A DNA stretch of 42,640 nucleotides from Verrucomicrobiota bacterium (GCA_023386835.1 JAEWIY010000167.1:1-42640); one strand, 5' to 3'; positions 14,233 to 23,034 are shown, counted from the first letter of the stretch. The notes: generated by a model from the letters alone, not told the origin. Numbers and translations: made by a program.

Positions 14233-15675
14233 ATGAAGCTCTACTTCATGGGCATTTGTGGGACGGCGATGGGCAACGCGGCGTTGCTGGCGCGGGCGGC
14301 CGGTCACACGGTGATCGGCGCGGACGCGGGCATCTACCCGCCGATGAGCGACGTGCTCGCGGCCGCCGGGATCACGGTGTACGAGGGATACATACCGGAG
14401 CGGCTGAGCGAGCTGGCCCCCGATCTGGTGGTGATTGGCAATGCCATGTCGCGCGGCAATCCGGAGGTCGAGTGGCTGCTCGATACCCGGGCGTTTCCCT
14501 TCACCTCGCTGCCGGCCCTGCTCAGCCAGCAGGTGCTGGAGGGGCGCCGCAACATCGTGGTCTGCGGGACCCATGGGAAAACGACCACCACCTCACTGAC
14601 GGCTTTCCTGCTCCGGGAGAACGGCCGTGATCCCGGCTTTCTGATCGGAGGCGTTCCGCTCGATCCGCCAGTGGGCAATCACCTGGGCCACCGCGAGGAT
14701 CCGTTTGTCATCGAAGGCGACGAATACGACAGCGCCTTCTTCGACAAACGTTCCAAGTTCATCCATTACCAGCCGCACATCGCGGTCCTGAACAACCTCG
14801 AGTTTGATCACGCGGACATCTTCCGCGACCTGGCGGATGTGATGCGCACGTTCAGCCACCTGACCCGCATCGTTCCACGTTCCGGATACATCGTGATGAA
14901 TGGGGACGACGAGAATCTGCACGCTCTGGGCTCGCTTTCGTGGACGCAGGTGGTCCGGGTCGGAGTGGGTGAGGGCAACGACGTTCGGCTGGCCGACTTC
15001 AAAGAGTCGCCGGAAGGAGCGACCTTCCGGCTCGTGGTCCGTGGTACGCCGTGGGCGGAAGTGACGTGGACCCAGCCCGGATTGTTCAACGCGCGCAACG
15101 CCGCGATGGCCGCCACCGCGGCGGCGCTGGCCGTGTATCCAGCAGACTGGTTCAAACTGGATCTGAAGCCGCTCGAGCGCTTCCGCGGAGTGCGCCGGCG
15201 CCAGGAAGTGCTCGTCAGGACCGACGAAATGACGGTGATCGAGGATTTTGGCCATCATCCGACCGCCTTGGCGGAAACGCTGCGGTCGTTTCGCGCCCGA
15301 TTCCCCGGTGCCCGGCTGACGGCGGTGTTTGAACCGCGCAGCAACACGGCTCGCACCAAGGCGCTGCAGGGCGGGTTCACCGAGGCGCTCGGCCTGGCCG
15401 ACGACGTTTACCTGGGAGCCGTCAACCGGGCGGACAAACTCTCGGCTGAGCAGCGGTTTGACTCCGATGCGGTCACCGGCGCGCTGAAGCAGCGCGGCGT
15501 GGCTGCTTTCTCGGCCGGCACGAACCAGGATCTATTGCGTATCCTGCAGCAGAATACACTGGAGGCGGAGGCCGGCACGCCGCGGGTTGTGGTGTTCTTC
15601 AGCAACGGATCCTTCGACGGGATCATCGCGCAGTACGCCACCGCCGCGCGTCAGCGACGAACGGTGACCGTCTGA
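14233..15675 (+). CDS. mpl: UDP-N-acetylmuramate:L-alanyl-gamma-D-glutamyl-meso-diaminopimelate ligase
   Basis: Mpl recycles murein tripeptide by joining it to UDP-MurNAc in the cytoplasm, using ATP. The 480-residue protein has the Mur-ligase N-terminal domain (MKLYFMGICGTAMGNAALL), P-loop VVCGTHGKTTTTSLTAFLL (G112-T119) and IEGDEYDSAFFDKRSKFIHY. LNNLEFDHADIF and FNARNAAMA follow, then the C-terminal domain with VIEDFGHHPTALAETL and AVFEPRSNTART. The DEYD...F motif and the FGHHPTA segment separate Mpl from MurC. Its presence supports a Gram-negative, diaminopimelate-type wall. Confidence 0.95.
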   Translation: MKLYFMGICGTAMGNAALLARAAGHTVIGADAGIYPPMSDVLAAAGITVYEGYIPERLSELAPDLVVIGNAMSRGNPEVEWLLDTRAFPFTSLPALLSQQVLEGRRNIVVCGTHGKTTTTSLTAFLLRENGRDPGFLIGGVPLDPPVGNHLGHREDPFVIEGDEYDSAFFDKRSKFIHYQPHIAVLNNLEFDHADIFRDLADVMRTFSHLTRIVPRSGYIVMNGDDENLHALGSLSWTQVVRVGVGEGNDVRLADFKESPEGATFRLVVRGTPWAEVTWTQPGLFNARNAAMAATAAALAVYPADWFKLDLKPLERFRGVRRRQEVLVRTDEMTVIEDFGHHPTALAETLRSFRARFPGARLTAVFEPRSNTARTKALQGGFTEALGLADDVYLGAVNRADKLSAEQRFDSDAVTGALKQRGVAAFSAGTNQDLLRILQQNTLEAEAGTPRVVVFFSNGSFDGIIAQYATAARQRRTVTV

Positions 15676-15705
15676 TCCGCCGTCCGCTTCGCGTCATGTG
15701 GGCGG

Positions 15706-17043
15706 TCAGGCGGAAGCAGGCAGGCGCAGGCGCGCGATGCACCCGCTGCTGTCCGTGCGATTCTCCAGCTCGAGGGAGCCGCGATGGTTCTCGGCGATCT
15801 GCCGGCAGAGTACCAGGCCGATACCGGAGCCTTCCGGCTTGGTCGTGAAGAACGGGACAAAAAGGTTGGTCGCCTGAGCGATGCCGGGGCCGTCGTCCTC
15901 AACGCGGATCTCCACGTAGCCGTCGCGCGAATCCCAGCCGAGGCGCACGCCACCGTCGGTTTCCATCGCGGCGTCGACGGCGTTCTTGATGAGGTTGATC
16001 AGCACCTGCTCGATCTGGGCGCAATCGCACGACAAGGTGAGGTGCGGCCCGCCGAGCACCCGGACCGGCACGCGTAGTTCCAGGCCCACGACACGGTGCA
16101 CCATGGAATGGATTTCGCATTCCGACATCACGGGTTGCGGCAGGCGGGCCAGGCGTGAGTAGGCCTGCATGAAGCGACCCAAGCCTTCCGCGCGCGCGGC
16201 AATGATGTCCAGGCCCGACCGCATGTCGTCCTCCCAGTCGTCTGCGCGTTGCGGTCGCTTCAGGATCGTGCTGAGGCTGCCCGCGATCGACTTGATGGGT
16301 GCGAGTGAGTTGTTGAGTTCGTGCCCGAGCACGCGGACCAGACGCTGCCACGCCTTCAGCTCTTCGGCGCGCAGCGCTTCGCTGAGATCGGCAATCACCA
16401 CCAGGTTATGCGGCAGGCCGCCTTCACGGAATTGCGTGCGGCGCATGCCCCACCGACCGTTCGCGCCCGGGAAATGGGTGGTGGTCAGCACACGCTGGGG
16501 TTCTCCCTCGAGCGCCTCCGACAGGCCGATGTCCGTCGCTGAGCGGCCGAGGATGCGTTCGGCCGGGGAGGCGAGCAGTTCCTGGCCAGCGCGGTTGACC
16601 AGGCGGAGCACGCCGCCGCTGTCGAAGGCGAAGATGGCGACGTCGATCTCCTCCATCACGGTGCGCAGCAACGCGGTCGCCTCCATTGCCCCGAGGCGCT
16701 GTTCCTGCAGGATCGCGCCGAGCGAGTTGATCTCGGCCATGACGTCGCCCAGCGCGTCATCCCGGCGGGCGCCGCGAGCGCGGATGGAGAAGTCACCCTC
16801 GCGGAGCGCTGAGAGCAGATTCGCCATCGTCTGCAGCGGCCGGATAACGCGTTCGCGGGCGGCGGCGGCGAAACCAAACCAAAACCCGAGAATGAACAGG
16901 CTGTACGTCCATTGCTCCTTCGGCGACTGGTCACCCGCACCCCACAGGTGCCACATCGAAACAATCACCGCCGGCAGCCCGGCCAGCAGCACCGTGTAGA
17001 ACACGTGCTGGTCATGCGTCAGACGGCGTTTCGGAGGGGACAT
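15706..17043 (-). CDS. NtrY-like PAS sensor histidine kinase
   Basis: A 445-residue membrane kinase that probably phosphorylates the sigma-54 activator encoded just upstream (17511-18869). Two membrane helices lie in about residues 12-34 and 44-62, followed by a HAMP-like segment (RVIRPLQTMANLLSALREGDF). A PAS domain comes next (MEEIDVAIFAFDSGGVLRLV). The phosphoacceptor box is RVLGHELNNSLAPIKSIAGSL with H241, and the ATPase part has LINLIKNAVDAA, VEDDGPGI and TTKPEGSGIGLVLCRQI. The HELNNSLAPI form is typical of NtrY/AtoS kinases. The ATG at 17043 is used; one eight codons further upstream is possible. A GxxExxY gene separates it from its partner. Confidence 0.92.
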   Translation of the reverse strand: MSPPKRRLTHDQHVFYTVLLAGLPAVIVSMWHLWGAGDQSPKEQWTYSLFILGFWFGFAAAARERVIRPLQTMANLLSALREGDFSIRARGARRDDALGDVMAEINSLGAILQEQRLGAMEATALLRTVMEEIDVAIFAFDSGGVLRLVNRAGQELLASPAERILGRSATDIGLSEALEGEPQRVLTTTHFPGANGRWGMRRTQFREGGLPHNLVVIADLSEALRAEELKAWQRLVRVLGHELNNSLAPIKSIAGSLSTILKRPQRADDWEDDMRSGLDIIAARAEGLGRFMQAYSRLARLPQPVMSECEIHSMVHRVVGLELRVPVRVLGGPHLTLSCDCAQIEQVLINLIKNAVDAAMETDGGVRLGWDSRDGYVEIRVEDDGPGIAQATNLFVPFFTTKPEGSGIGLVLCRQIAENHRGSLELENRTDSSGCIARLRLPASA

Positions 17044-17052
17044 CGGGGAGGA

Positions 17053-17079
17053 GCCGCAAAGAGGCACAAAAGGCGCAAG
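17053..17079. repeat. Right-facing flank repeat of the second GxxExxY gene
   Basis: GCCGCAAAGAGGCACAAAAG followed by GCGCAAG lies between the histidine kinase start and the GxxExxY stop, ending five bases before that gene. Read on the other strand it resembles 17472-17501, with about three quarters of positions alike, so the gene sits between inverted repeats. Confidence 0.6.
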
Positions 17080-17084
17080 TAAGC

Positions 17085-17465
17085 TCAGGCGGCCGCGAGC
17101 ACGTATTTGCGTACCTGCAACCGAGGAGCGCCGAAGTTGATCAACATCCCGTGCTCAATCCTCGTCGCGCGTAGATACCCGAGGAGCTGCGCGACATGTT
17201 CCTCGGCCAACGTGCGGCAAGCCTTTAACTCAACCAGCAGCTTCCGTTCGACGAGTAGGTCCGCCGCAAAGCTGCCTAAAACGGTCCCATCCACATCCAG
17301 CACACTTAAAGAATGTTGTTGGACGGCTTGAATTCCTCTCTGACGGAGCCGGTGCATCAGTCCATTCTCATAGACCTTCTCCAAGTGGCCGTGTCGAAGG
17401 TGAGCGTGCAGCTCGAAGGCGATTTGCCGGACTTGATCGCAGAGCGCGAAGATCTCGTCCTTCAT
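17085..17465 (-). CDS. GxxExxY family protein, second paralogue
   Basis: This 126-residue protein has the signature HGHLEKVYENGLMHRL (G, E and Y in register), a putative nuclease core GSFAADLLVERKLLVELKA and the C-terminal MLINFGAPRLQVRKYV. It is shorter at the N-terminus than the copy at 129-587 and clearly diverged from it, so this is not a recent duplicate. It lies between a two-component kinase and its response regulator, where no such gene is needed, and repeat sequences lie six bases from each end. An AGAAGAGA stretch just upstream may act as ribosome-binding site. Function unknown. Confidence 0.85.
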   Translation of the reverse strand: MKDEIFALCDQVRQIAFELHAHLRHGHLEKVYENGLMHRLRQRGIQAVQQHSLSVLDVDGTVLGSFAADLLVERKLLVELKACRTLAEEHVAQLLGYLRATRIEHGMLINFGAPRLQVRKYVLAAA

Positions 17466-17471
17466 TGATCT

Positions 17472-17501
17472 CTTCTTGAGCCTCTTGAGCCTTTTTGCGG
17501 C
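17472..17501. repeat. Left-facing flank repeat of the second GxxExxY gene
   Basis: CTTCTTGAGCCTCTTGAGCC followed by TTTTTGCGGC lies six bases upstream of the minus-strand GxxExxY start and directly after the response-regulator stop. It includes a short internal duplication (CTTGAGCCT twice) and is an imperfect inverted match to 17053-17079. Confidence 0.6.
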
Positions 17502-17510
17502 TGATCTGCT

Positions 17511-18869
17511 TCACAGCCCGTATTTCTCCAGGCGGCGGTAGAAGGCGCTGCGGCTGAGGCCGAGTTCCTCGGCGGCGCGGCGGGCGTTGCCGTCGCAGCG
17601 GGCGAGGGTCTTCTTGATCAGGAAGGCCTCCACTTCCTCGAGGCTCATGTCGTCGAGGCGCGGCGCGCTGGTGCCGGCATTCAAGCCGAGGTCGGCCGAG
17701 CGGATCGCCTTGCCCTGCGCCATCAACACACCGCGTTCCACGGCGTGGTCGAGTTCACGGACATTGCCGGGCCAGGAGTACTCGCGCATCGCCTGCACCG
17801 CCGCCTCGTCGAAACCGGTGATCGCCTTGTTGTAGCGTTTGACGTGCTGCTTGAGGAAATGCTGCGCGAGCACCTCGATATCCTCGCGACGATCGCGCAG
17901 GGGCGGGAGATGGAGGTGGATCGTGTTGAGCCGGAACAGCAGGTCCTGGCGAAACTTGCCTTCGGACACCTGCTGCTGGAGGTCGGCGTTGGTCGCCGAA
18001 ATGAGCCGGACGTTGGCACGATAGGTTCGCGACGAGCCGACACGCTCAAACTCGCCGGTCTCGAGCGTGCGCAGGATCTTGGCCTGCTGGCTGAGCGGGA
18101 TATTCCCGATCTCGTCCATGAACAGCGTACCGCCGTCGGCCAGCTCGAAGCGGCCGGCGCGATCGCTCTTCGCATCGGTAAACGCACCGCGGACGTGGCC
18201 GAAGAGTTCGCTCTCGAACACCCCTTCCGGCAACCCGCCCATGTTGACCGAAATGAAAGGCTTCCCCGCGCGCACCGACACGGCGTGTAGTGCTTGGGCG
18301 ATGACACCTTTGCCGGTGCCGTTTTCGCCCGTGATCAGCACGTTGGCGTCGGAGGGACCGACCCGCGAAATCACCTCGAGCACCGGGCGCATCGCAACGG
18401 ATTCGGCGATCAGTGTCGGGCCACCTTTGCCGCGCAGGATCTGGTTCTCCTGCTCAAGGCGGCGGTAGGCGCGCACGGCGGTGCCGAGCTCGATCTGATT
18501 GCGGACGATCGCGATCAAACGCGGGTTGTCCCACGGCTTCGTGATGAAGTCGCGCGCGCCGCGTCGCATCGCTTCGACGGCAACTTCGACGCTCGCCCAC
18601 GCCGTCATGACGACGACGGGGAGCGAGGAATCGAGCGCCTGCAGCTTGGTCAGCAGGTCGAGACCTTCCTGCCCAGAGGTGGTGTCGCGCGCGTAGTTCA
18701 GGTCGATCAACGCCATCGCGAAGTCGCGCGCTTCGACGGCCTTCAGCACCGCCGCCGGGGACTTTACGGCTTCGGTTTGGTAGCCCTCGCTCTTCAGGAG
18801 AAGGCGCAAGGCTTCCAATACGTCAGGCTGGTCATCGGCGATCAGAATGCGCGGCGCGGCGTCGGACAT
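17511..18869 (-). CDS. Sigma-54-dependent response regulator (NtrC/NtrX type)
   Basis: This 452-residue transcription activator has a receiver domain (RILIADDQPDVLEALRLLL, phosphoacceptor D56 in ALIDLNYARDTTSGQEGLDL). The AAA+ domain follows, with Walker A TGENGTGKGVIAQAL and Walker B GTLFMDEIGN. A C-terminal Fis-type helix-turn-helix completes it (GNARRAAEELGLSRSAFYRRLEKYG). The sigma-54 contact loop reads GAFTDA rather than the canonical GAFTGA, a variant that occurs in one subgroup of these activators. It would be phosphorylated by the NtrY-like kinase downstream and activate sigma-54 promoters. The ATG at 18869 (MSDAAPRIL) is chosen because it puts the receiver at the N-terminus; a GTG at 18911 would add 14 residues. 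Confidence 0.93.
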   Translation of the reverse strand: MSDAAPRILIADDQPDVLEALRLLLKSEGYQTEAVKSPAAVLKAVEARDFAMALIDLNYARDTTSGQEGLDLLTKLQALDSSLPVVVMTAWASVEVAVEAMRRGARDFITKPWDNPRLIAIVRNQIELGTAVRAYRRLEQENQILRGKGGPTLIAESVAMRPVLEVISRVGPSDANVLITGENGTGKGVIAQALHAVSVRAGKPFISVNMGGLPEGVFESELFGHVRGAFTDAKSDRAGRFELADGGTLFMDEIGNIPLSQQAKILRTLETGEFERVGSSRTYRANVRLISATNADLQQQVSEGKFRQDLLFRLNTIHLHLPPLRDRREDIEVLAQHFLKQHVKRYNKAITGFDEAAVQAMREYSWPGNVRELDHAVERGVLMAQGKAIRSADLGLNAGTSAPRLDDMSLEEVEAFLIKKTLARCDGNARRAAEELGLSRSAFYRRLEKYGL

Positions 18870-18936
18870 AATCGAAATGACGAAGGCCGGCTGGAGGGTG
18901 TCAAGCGACACCCGGCCGACCTTGGTTGTTCGGTGT

Positions 18937-19233
18937 TCAACGCGTCAGAACGGCCGCGGTCGTCGGGCGAGAGCGGCGCACCACCACCCGGCGGAGAACG
19001 CGCGGCGTGGAAGGCCGCGATGAACTCATCGGGCGCGGACCGCGCACGGTGGTCGGCGCTGTCGGCGCGTAGCTCACCGAGAAGATCAGGCTGAGGAAGG
19101 TCGCGGCGAAGAGGCTCAGGCCAACTTCAGCGGAGAACAGTGACGGAACAGAGTACCCGGCGAGCTCCACAACCGCGGCTGTAGCCGGAGTCGCAAGCGA
19201 AAGGAGGGCGAGGAGAGCGAGAGTCGTCTTCAT
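18937..19233 (-). CDS. Small exported/membrane protein of unknown function
   Basis: This 98-residue protein begins with a good signal peptide (MKTTLALLALLSLATPATAA). A hydrophobic segment follows (SAEVGLSLFAATFLSLIFSV, about residues 34-53), then an Arg/Ser/Pro-rich tail (RVLRRVVVRRSRPTTAAV). The start at 19233 is chosen because it gives the signal peptide; the frame extends upstream without further coding character. I recognise no family. The basic tail after a single membrane segment could be cytoplasmic. It lies upstream of the two-component regulator on the same strand and divergent from glpK. Confidence 0.6.
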   Translation of the reverse strand: MKTTLALLALLSLATPATAAVVELAGYSVPSLFSAEVGLSLFAATFLSLIFSVSYAPTAPTTVRGPRPMSSSRPSTPRVLRRVVVRRSRPTTAAVLTR

Positions 19234-19235
19234 GG

Positions 19236-19280
19236 GATCGGTGGTTGCGCGTCCTTTTGCACGCGACGTGCCAACCGATC
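19236..19280. promoter_or_regulatory. Dyad in the 5' region of the small exported-protein gene
   Basis: GATCGGT (19236-19242) and ACCGATC (19274-19280) are exact reverse complements, with inner CGCGT/ACGCG arms that extend the symmetry. It starts two bases upstream of the minus-strand start codon, so the transcript leader could fold over the start. An AT-rich patch to its right (19286-19320) includes TATGAT at 19314-19319, a possible -10 element for glpK. Only the symmetry and base composition are seen. Confidence 0.35.
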
Positions 19281-19480
19281 TGAGAATGTTTAAGGGATTA
19301 AAGAGTAAGGATATATGATTCTGTGGACGGATGGAGCGGGGAGGTCGCGGGTTAGGCTTGGCCGTGCGCGGGAAGGGCGTTTCCCGCAATCGGGAAGCGA
19401 TCGCCAGGTGGGGAAACGTCGGCCGGTCTTCGTGTCTGCGGTCGCGCTCAACACCAAACTCTCAATACTGCGGATGCCCC

Positions 19481-21001
19481 ATGAGTTCTCCCCGCTACAT
19501 CCTGGCCCTGGATCAGGGCACCACGAGTTCACGCGCGATCGTCTTCGGACACGATGGCCGGCCGGTGGCGGTGGCCCAGAAGGAGTTCGCGCAAAGTTAC
19601 CCGCGCCCGGGTTGGGTCGAACATGATCCTTTCGAGATCTGGGCGAGTCAGAGTGCGACCGCTGCCGAGGCGATGTCGAAGGCTCGGTTGACCGCGCGCG
19701 ACATCGCGGCCGTTGGCATCACCAACCAGCGGGAGACGGTCGTCATCTGGGAACGCGAGACTGGCAAACCCATTCACCCGGCGATCGTGTGGCAGGACCG
19801 GCGCACGTCGGAGATTTGCGCGCGGTTACAAGCCGATGGCGTTGAGCCCTTCGTGACGCAACGCACGGGCCTGCGGATTGATCCCTATTTCTCCGCGACC
19901 AAACTCAGCTGGTTGCTCGACGAGGTGCCAGGAGCGCGACGGCGGGCGGAGAACGGCGAACTCCTGGCAGGTACCATCGACAGCTGGCTGCTCTGGCAGC
20001 TGAGCGGCCAAAGCGCCCATGTGACCGACGTCACCAACGCGTGTCGTACGCTGCTGTTCAACCTGAAGACCGGTGATTGGGATGACGAACTGCTGAAACT
20101 CTTCCGGGTGCCGCGGGCACTCCTGCCGGAGATCCGCGACACATCGGGCCACTTCTGCGAGATCGACCGAAACCTCTACGCGGGTGGGGTGCCGGTGACC
20201 GGAGTGGCCGGCGATCAACAGGCGGCGCTGTTCGGCCAAACCTGCTTCCGGCCGGGCATGGCCAAGAACACGTATGGGACGGGATGCTTCCTGCTCCTGC
20301 ACACGGGTGAAGCGATCGTGCCGTCGCGTAACAATCTTCTCACGACAGTCGCGTGGCGCATCAACGGCCGCACCGAGTACGCGTTGGAAGGTTCGATCTT
20401 CATCGCGGGGGCGGCCATCCAGTGGCTCCGTGATGAATTGCAGATGGTGCGTTCCGCCGCCGACGTGGACCAGCTTGCGTCGAGCGTGAACGACACGGGC
20501 GGCGTCTACGTCGTACCAGCCTTTGCCGGGCTGGGAGCGCCGCACTGGGATCCGTACGCGAGGGGGCTGGCGATCGGCATCACACGCGGAACGGGCCGGG
20601 CGCAGATCTGCCGGGCGGTGCTCGAAGGCATCGCGTTTCAGTGCGCCGACCTGATCGGCTGCATGGAGCGGGACAGCGGACTCACGCTCGGTGAGCTGCG
20701 TGTGGATGGAGGGGCCTCGCGCAGCCGGCCGTTGCTGCAGATCCAGGCGGACCTGTTGGGCAAACCCGTTGTGCGTCCGCGCGAAGTGGAGACGACGGCA
20801 CTTGGCGCTGCTTACCTGGCGGGCCTGGCGGTCGGGTATTGGCAGAATCGTGACGAAATCGAACGCAACTGGGGCATCGACGAAACGTTCCTGCGGCACC
20901 GGCCGGCGGAGGACGTCGCCCGCAGCCGGAAAGGTTGGGATCGTGCGTTGGCGCGGGCGAAGGCCTGGGCCAAACCGGAGCCGGAGGACGAGTCGTTCTG
21001 A
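19481..21001 (+). CDS. glpK: Glycerol kinase
   Basis: GlpK phosphorylates glycerol with ATP in the cytoplasm, feeding glycerol 3-phosphate to lipid synthesis and catabolism. The 506-residue protein has the FGGY-family features: ILALDQGTTSSRAIVF at the start, GWVEHDPFEIW, AVGITNQRET and WQDRRTS. Later come GVAGDQQAALFGQTCF, KNTYGTGCFLLLHTG, FAGLGAPHWDPYARG and ELRVDGGASRS. The start at 19481 matches the family N-terminus; the longer frame upstream is not family-like. Neither a glycerol facilitator nor glycerol 3-phosphate dehydrogenase gene is adjacent. Confidence 0.97.
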   Translation: MSSPRYILALDQGTTSSRAIVFGHDGRPVAVAQKEFAQSYPRPGWVEHDPFEIWASQSATAAEAMSKARLTARDIAAVGITNQRETVVIWERETGKPIHPAIVWQDRRTSEICARLQADGVEPFVTQRTGLRIDPYFSATKLSWLLDEVPGARRRAENGELLAGTIDSWLLWQLSGQSAHVTDVTNACRTLLFNLKTGDWDDELLKLFRVPRALLPEIRDTSGHFCEIDRNLYAGGVPVTGVAGDQQAALFGQTCFRPGMAKNTYGTGCFLLLHTGEAIVPSRNNLLTTVAWRINGRTEYALEGSIFIAGAAIQWLRDELQMVRSAADVDQLASSVNDTGGVYVVPAFAGLGAPHWDPYARGLAIGITRGTGRAQICRAVLEGIAFQCADLIGCMERDSGLTLGELRVDGGASRSRPLLQIQADLLGKPVVRPREVETTALGAAYLAGLAVGYWQNRDEIERNWGIDETFLRHRPAEDVARSRKGWDRALARAKAWAKPEPEDESF

Positions 21002-21009
21002 ATGGAAAG

Positions 21010-21032
21010 CCCGCGGCTCGTTGATCCGCGGG
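21010..21032. terminator. Hairpin between convergent glpK and macB-like genes
   Basis: CCCGCGG and CCGCGGG form a perfect 7-base-pair GC stem with a 9-base loop, between two convergent genes. No T tract is present on either strand, so it is a possible bidirectional, Rho-aided end rather than a classical intrinsic terminator. Confidence 0.45.
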
Positions 21033-21036
21033 GTGA

Positions 21037-22245
21037 CTACTCGTAACGCAGCGCGTCGATCGGATCGAGCTGGGCGGCCTTGAGGGCGGGGAAGAACCCG
21101 AAGACGATTCCGATCGTTCCGCAGACGAAGAGGGAGCCGAAGATCGCGAGCTCCGAGACGAGCACGGCCCAGCCGGTTTTGGCGGCGACAAGCTGGGAGG
21201 TGGCGACACCGAGCCCAACGCCGATCAGGCCGCCGAGCAGACTGAGAATCATCGCCTCAATCAGAAACTGCAGGAGCACGTCGCGACCGTGCGCGCCGAC
21301 GGCCAGGCGGATGCCGATCTCGCGGGTGCGTTCCGTCACGCTGACCAACATGATATTCATGATGCCAATACCGCCGACGACGAGAGAGACGCCGGCGATC
21401 GTGCCGAGCAGCACGGTCATCGTTTTCGAGTTGGCAGTAGCCGCCTCAGCCAGCTCGAGCTGGCTACGCACGGTGAAATCGGGTTCGCGTCCGGAGCGGC
21501 GCTGGCCCAGGAGCGCCTCGACGTCCTGTTGAACGTTGGGGATCTGTTTCTCGTTCACCGCCTGGATGAGGATCGAGCTCAGGTAGTCGCGCCGGAAAAC
21601 CCGTTTCATGAAGGTGGAATACGGAATGATGACCGTATCATCCTGGTCCTGACCGAAAAAGTTGAAGCCCTTCGCGCGGAGCACACCCACCACGGTGAAG
21701 GGAATGTTGCGAATACGCATCGTTTGCCCGATCGGGTCGATGTCGCCGAAGACCTGGTCGGCGACGGTCTTGCCGATGACGACGACCTTGTTGGCGCTCC
21801 GCACATCGGTCTCGGTGAACATCTCACCACGATCGAGCGGCCAGGCGCGCACGCTCAGGTAGTCTGGCGACTCGCCGATCACTTGCGTATTCCAGTTGAG
21901 GCCGTTGGCGAAGATCTGGTCGCGACTGCGCACCTCGGCGCTGACGGCCACCACGCCGTTCACCTCGGCGGCAATCGCCTCCGCGTCTTCGGGGGTGAGC
22001 GTGCTGCGCGTGCCCCAGCCGCCGCGCACGGCGCCGGTGGTCATGCTGCCGGGGAAGACGGTGATGACGTTCTGCCCGAGGCTGGCGACCTGCGCCTCGA
22101 CCTGGGCCTTGGCGCCGTTGCCGATGCTAACCATGGCGATCACGGCGGCGACGCCGATGATGATACCGAGCGCCGTCAGGACGGAGCGGAGCTTGTTGCG
22201 CCGGAGGGCGCGGAGAGCGATGACGGTCGTGGCGACGACGCGCAT
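21037..22245 (-). CDS. MacB-type ABC transporter permease
   Basis: A 402-residue inner-membrane permease. The N-terminal membrane helix (RRNKLRSVLTALGIIIGVAA, VIAMVSIGNGAKAQVE) leads to a large periplasmic MacB_PCD domain. The FtsX domain with three helices follows (LLGTIAGVSLVVGGIGIMNI; ILSLLGGLIGVGLGVATSQL; FGSLFVCGTIGIVFGFFPAL), ending in AAQLDPIDALRYE, the typical C-terminus. It works with the ATPase and the adaptor encoded just upstream as a mechanotransmission-type exporter that pushes substrates from the periplasm into an outer-membrane channel. Substrate unknown. Starts 14 bases after the ATPase stop. Confidence 0.95.
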   Translation of the reverse strand: MRVVATTVIALRALRRNKLRSVLTALGIIIGVAAVIAMVSIGNGAKAQVEAQVASLGQNVITVFPGSMTTGAVRGGWGTRSTLTPEDAEAIAAEVNGVVAVSAEVRSRDQIFANGLNWNTQVIGESPDYLSVRAWPLDRGEMFTETDVRSANKVVVIGKTVADQVFGDIDPIGQTMRIRNIPFTVVGVLRAKGFNFFGQDQDDTVIIPYSTFMKRVFRRDYLSSILIQAVNEKQIPNVQQDVEALLGQRRSGREPDFTVRSQLELAEAATANSKTMTVLLGTIAGVSLVVGGIGIMNIMLVSVTERTREIGIRLAVGAHGRDVLLQFLIEAMILSLLGGLIGVGLGVATSQLVAAKTGWAVLVSELAIFGSLFVCGTIGIVFGFFPALKAAQLDPIDALRYE

Positions 22246-22259
22246 AAGAGGAGGGGCGG

Positions 22260-23030
22260 TTAGGCGTCGGTGCCGGTCAGTTTGGCGTCCGCTTCCGCCT
22301 GCAGAAGCTTGCGCATTTCCTCGGCTGCGTCGAGGCGGGGGGAGACCTGCACGTCGCTGACGACACGACCGTCGCGCACGATCAGGTTGCGTTTGCAGTA
22401 GTGGGCGATGTCGAGCTCGTGCGTCACCATGACGATGGTGATGCCGCTGTCGTTGAGGCGCTGAAACACGCCCATGACCTCAACGCTCGTCTTGGAATCA
22501 AGATTGCCCGTGGGCTCGTCGGCGAGGAGCACTTGGGGGCGGTTGACGAGTGCACGGGCGATGGCGACGCGCTGCTGTTGTCCGCCGGAAAGCTGGCTCG
22601 GGTAGTGATCGGCGCGGCCGGCGAGGCCGACGATCTCCAGCGCTTCCATGGCGCGCTTGCGCATCTCGCCGCTCGAGACGCGAGGCTCGGCGTACAGCAT
22701 CGGCAGCTCGACGTTTTCGAGCGCGGTGGTGCGCGACAGCAGGTTAAACCCCTGGAAAACGAATCCGAGTTTGCGATTGCGGATGTCCGCGAGCTGGTTG
22801 CGCGACAGCCGCGAAACGTCGATGCCATCGAGCAGGTATTCGCCGCTCGTTGGACGGTCGAGGCAGCCGAGCAGGTTCATCAACGTGGACTTGCCCGAAC
22901 CGCTCGCGCCCATGATGGCGACGAACTCGCCGGAATGGATGTCCAGCGAGACGCCCCGGACGGCGTGAACCTCCACCTCGCCGGACCTGTAGACCTTCCG
23001 GATCTGCTGGAGCTGAACGACGGCGGCCAT
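22260..23030 (-). CDS. MacB-type ABC transporter ATP-binding protein
   Basis: This 256-residue ATPase drives the exporter. Motifs: Walker A IMGASGSGKSTLMNLLGCLD, Q-loop FVFQGFNLLSRTTALENVEL, signature LSGGQQQRVAIARALVNRPQ, Walker B VLLADEPTGNLDSKT and H-loop IVMVTHELDIAHYC. This is the LolD/MacB/FtsE subfamily. The C-terminal tail (AEEMRKLLQAEADAKLTGTD) is helical. The ATG at 23030 is chosen, four bases after the adaptor stop; the frame upstream of it overlaps that gene. Confidence 0.95.
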   Translation of the reverse strand: MAAVVQLQQIRKVYRSGEVEVHAVRGVSLDIHSGEFVAIMGASGSGKSTLMNLLGCLDRPTSGEYLLDGIDVSRLSRNQLADIRNRKLGFVFQGFNLLSRTTALENVELPMLYAEPRVSSGEMRKRAMEALEIVGLAGRADHYPSQLSGGQQQRVAIARALVNRPQVLLADEPTGNLDSKTSVEVMGVFQRLNDSGITIVMVTHELDIAHYCKRNLIVRDGRVVSDVQVSPRLDAAEEMRKLLQAEADAKLTGTDA

Positions 23031-23034
23031 GGCC

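Noticed and set aside
21289..22263. A 324-codon plus-strand frame rich in Asp, His and Gly
   Set aside because: It is the antisense of the MacB-like permease and has the low-complexity DGG/ADDD composition typical of such shadows.
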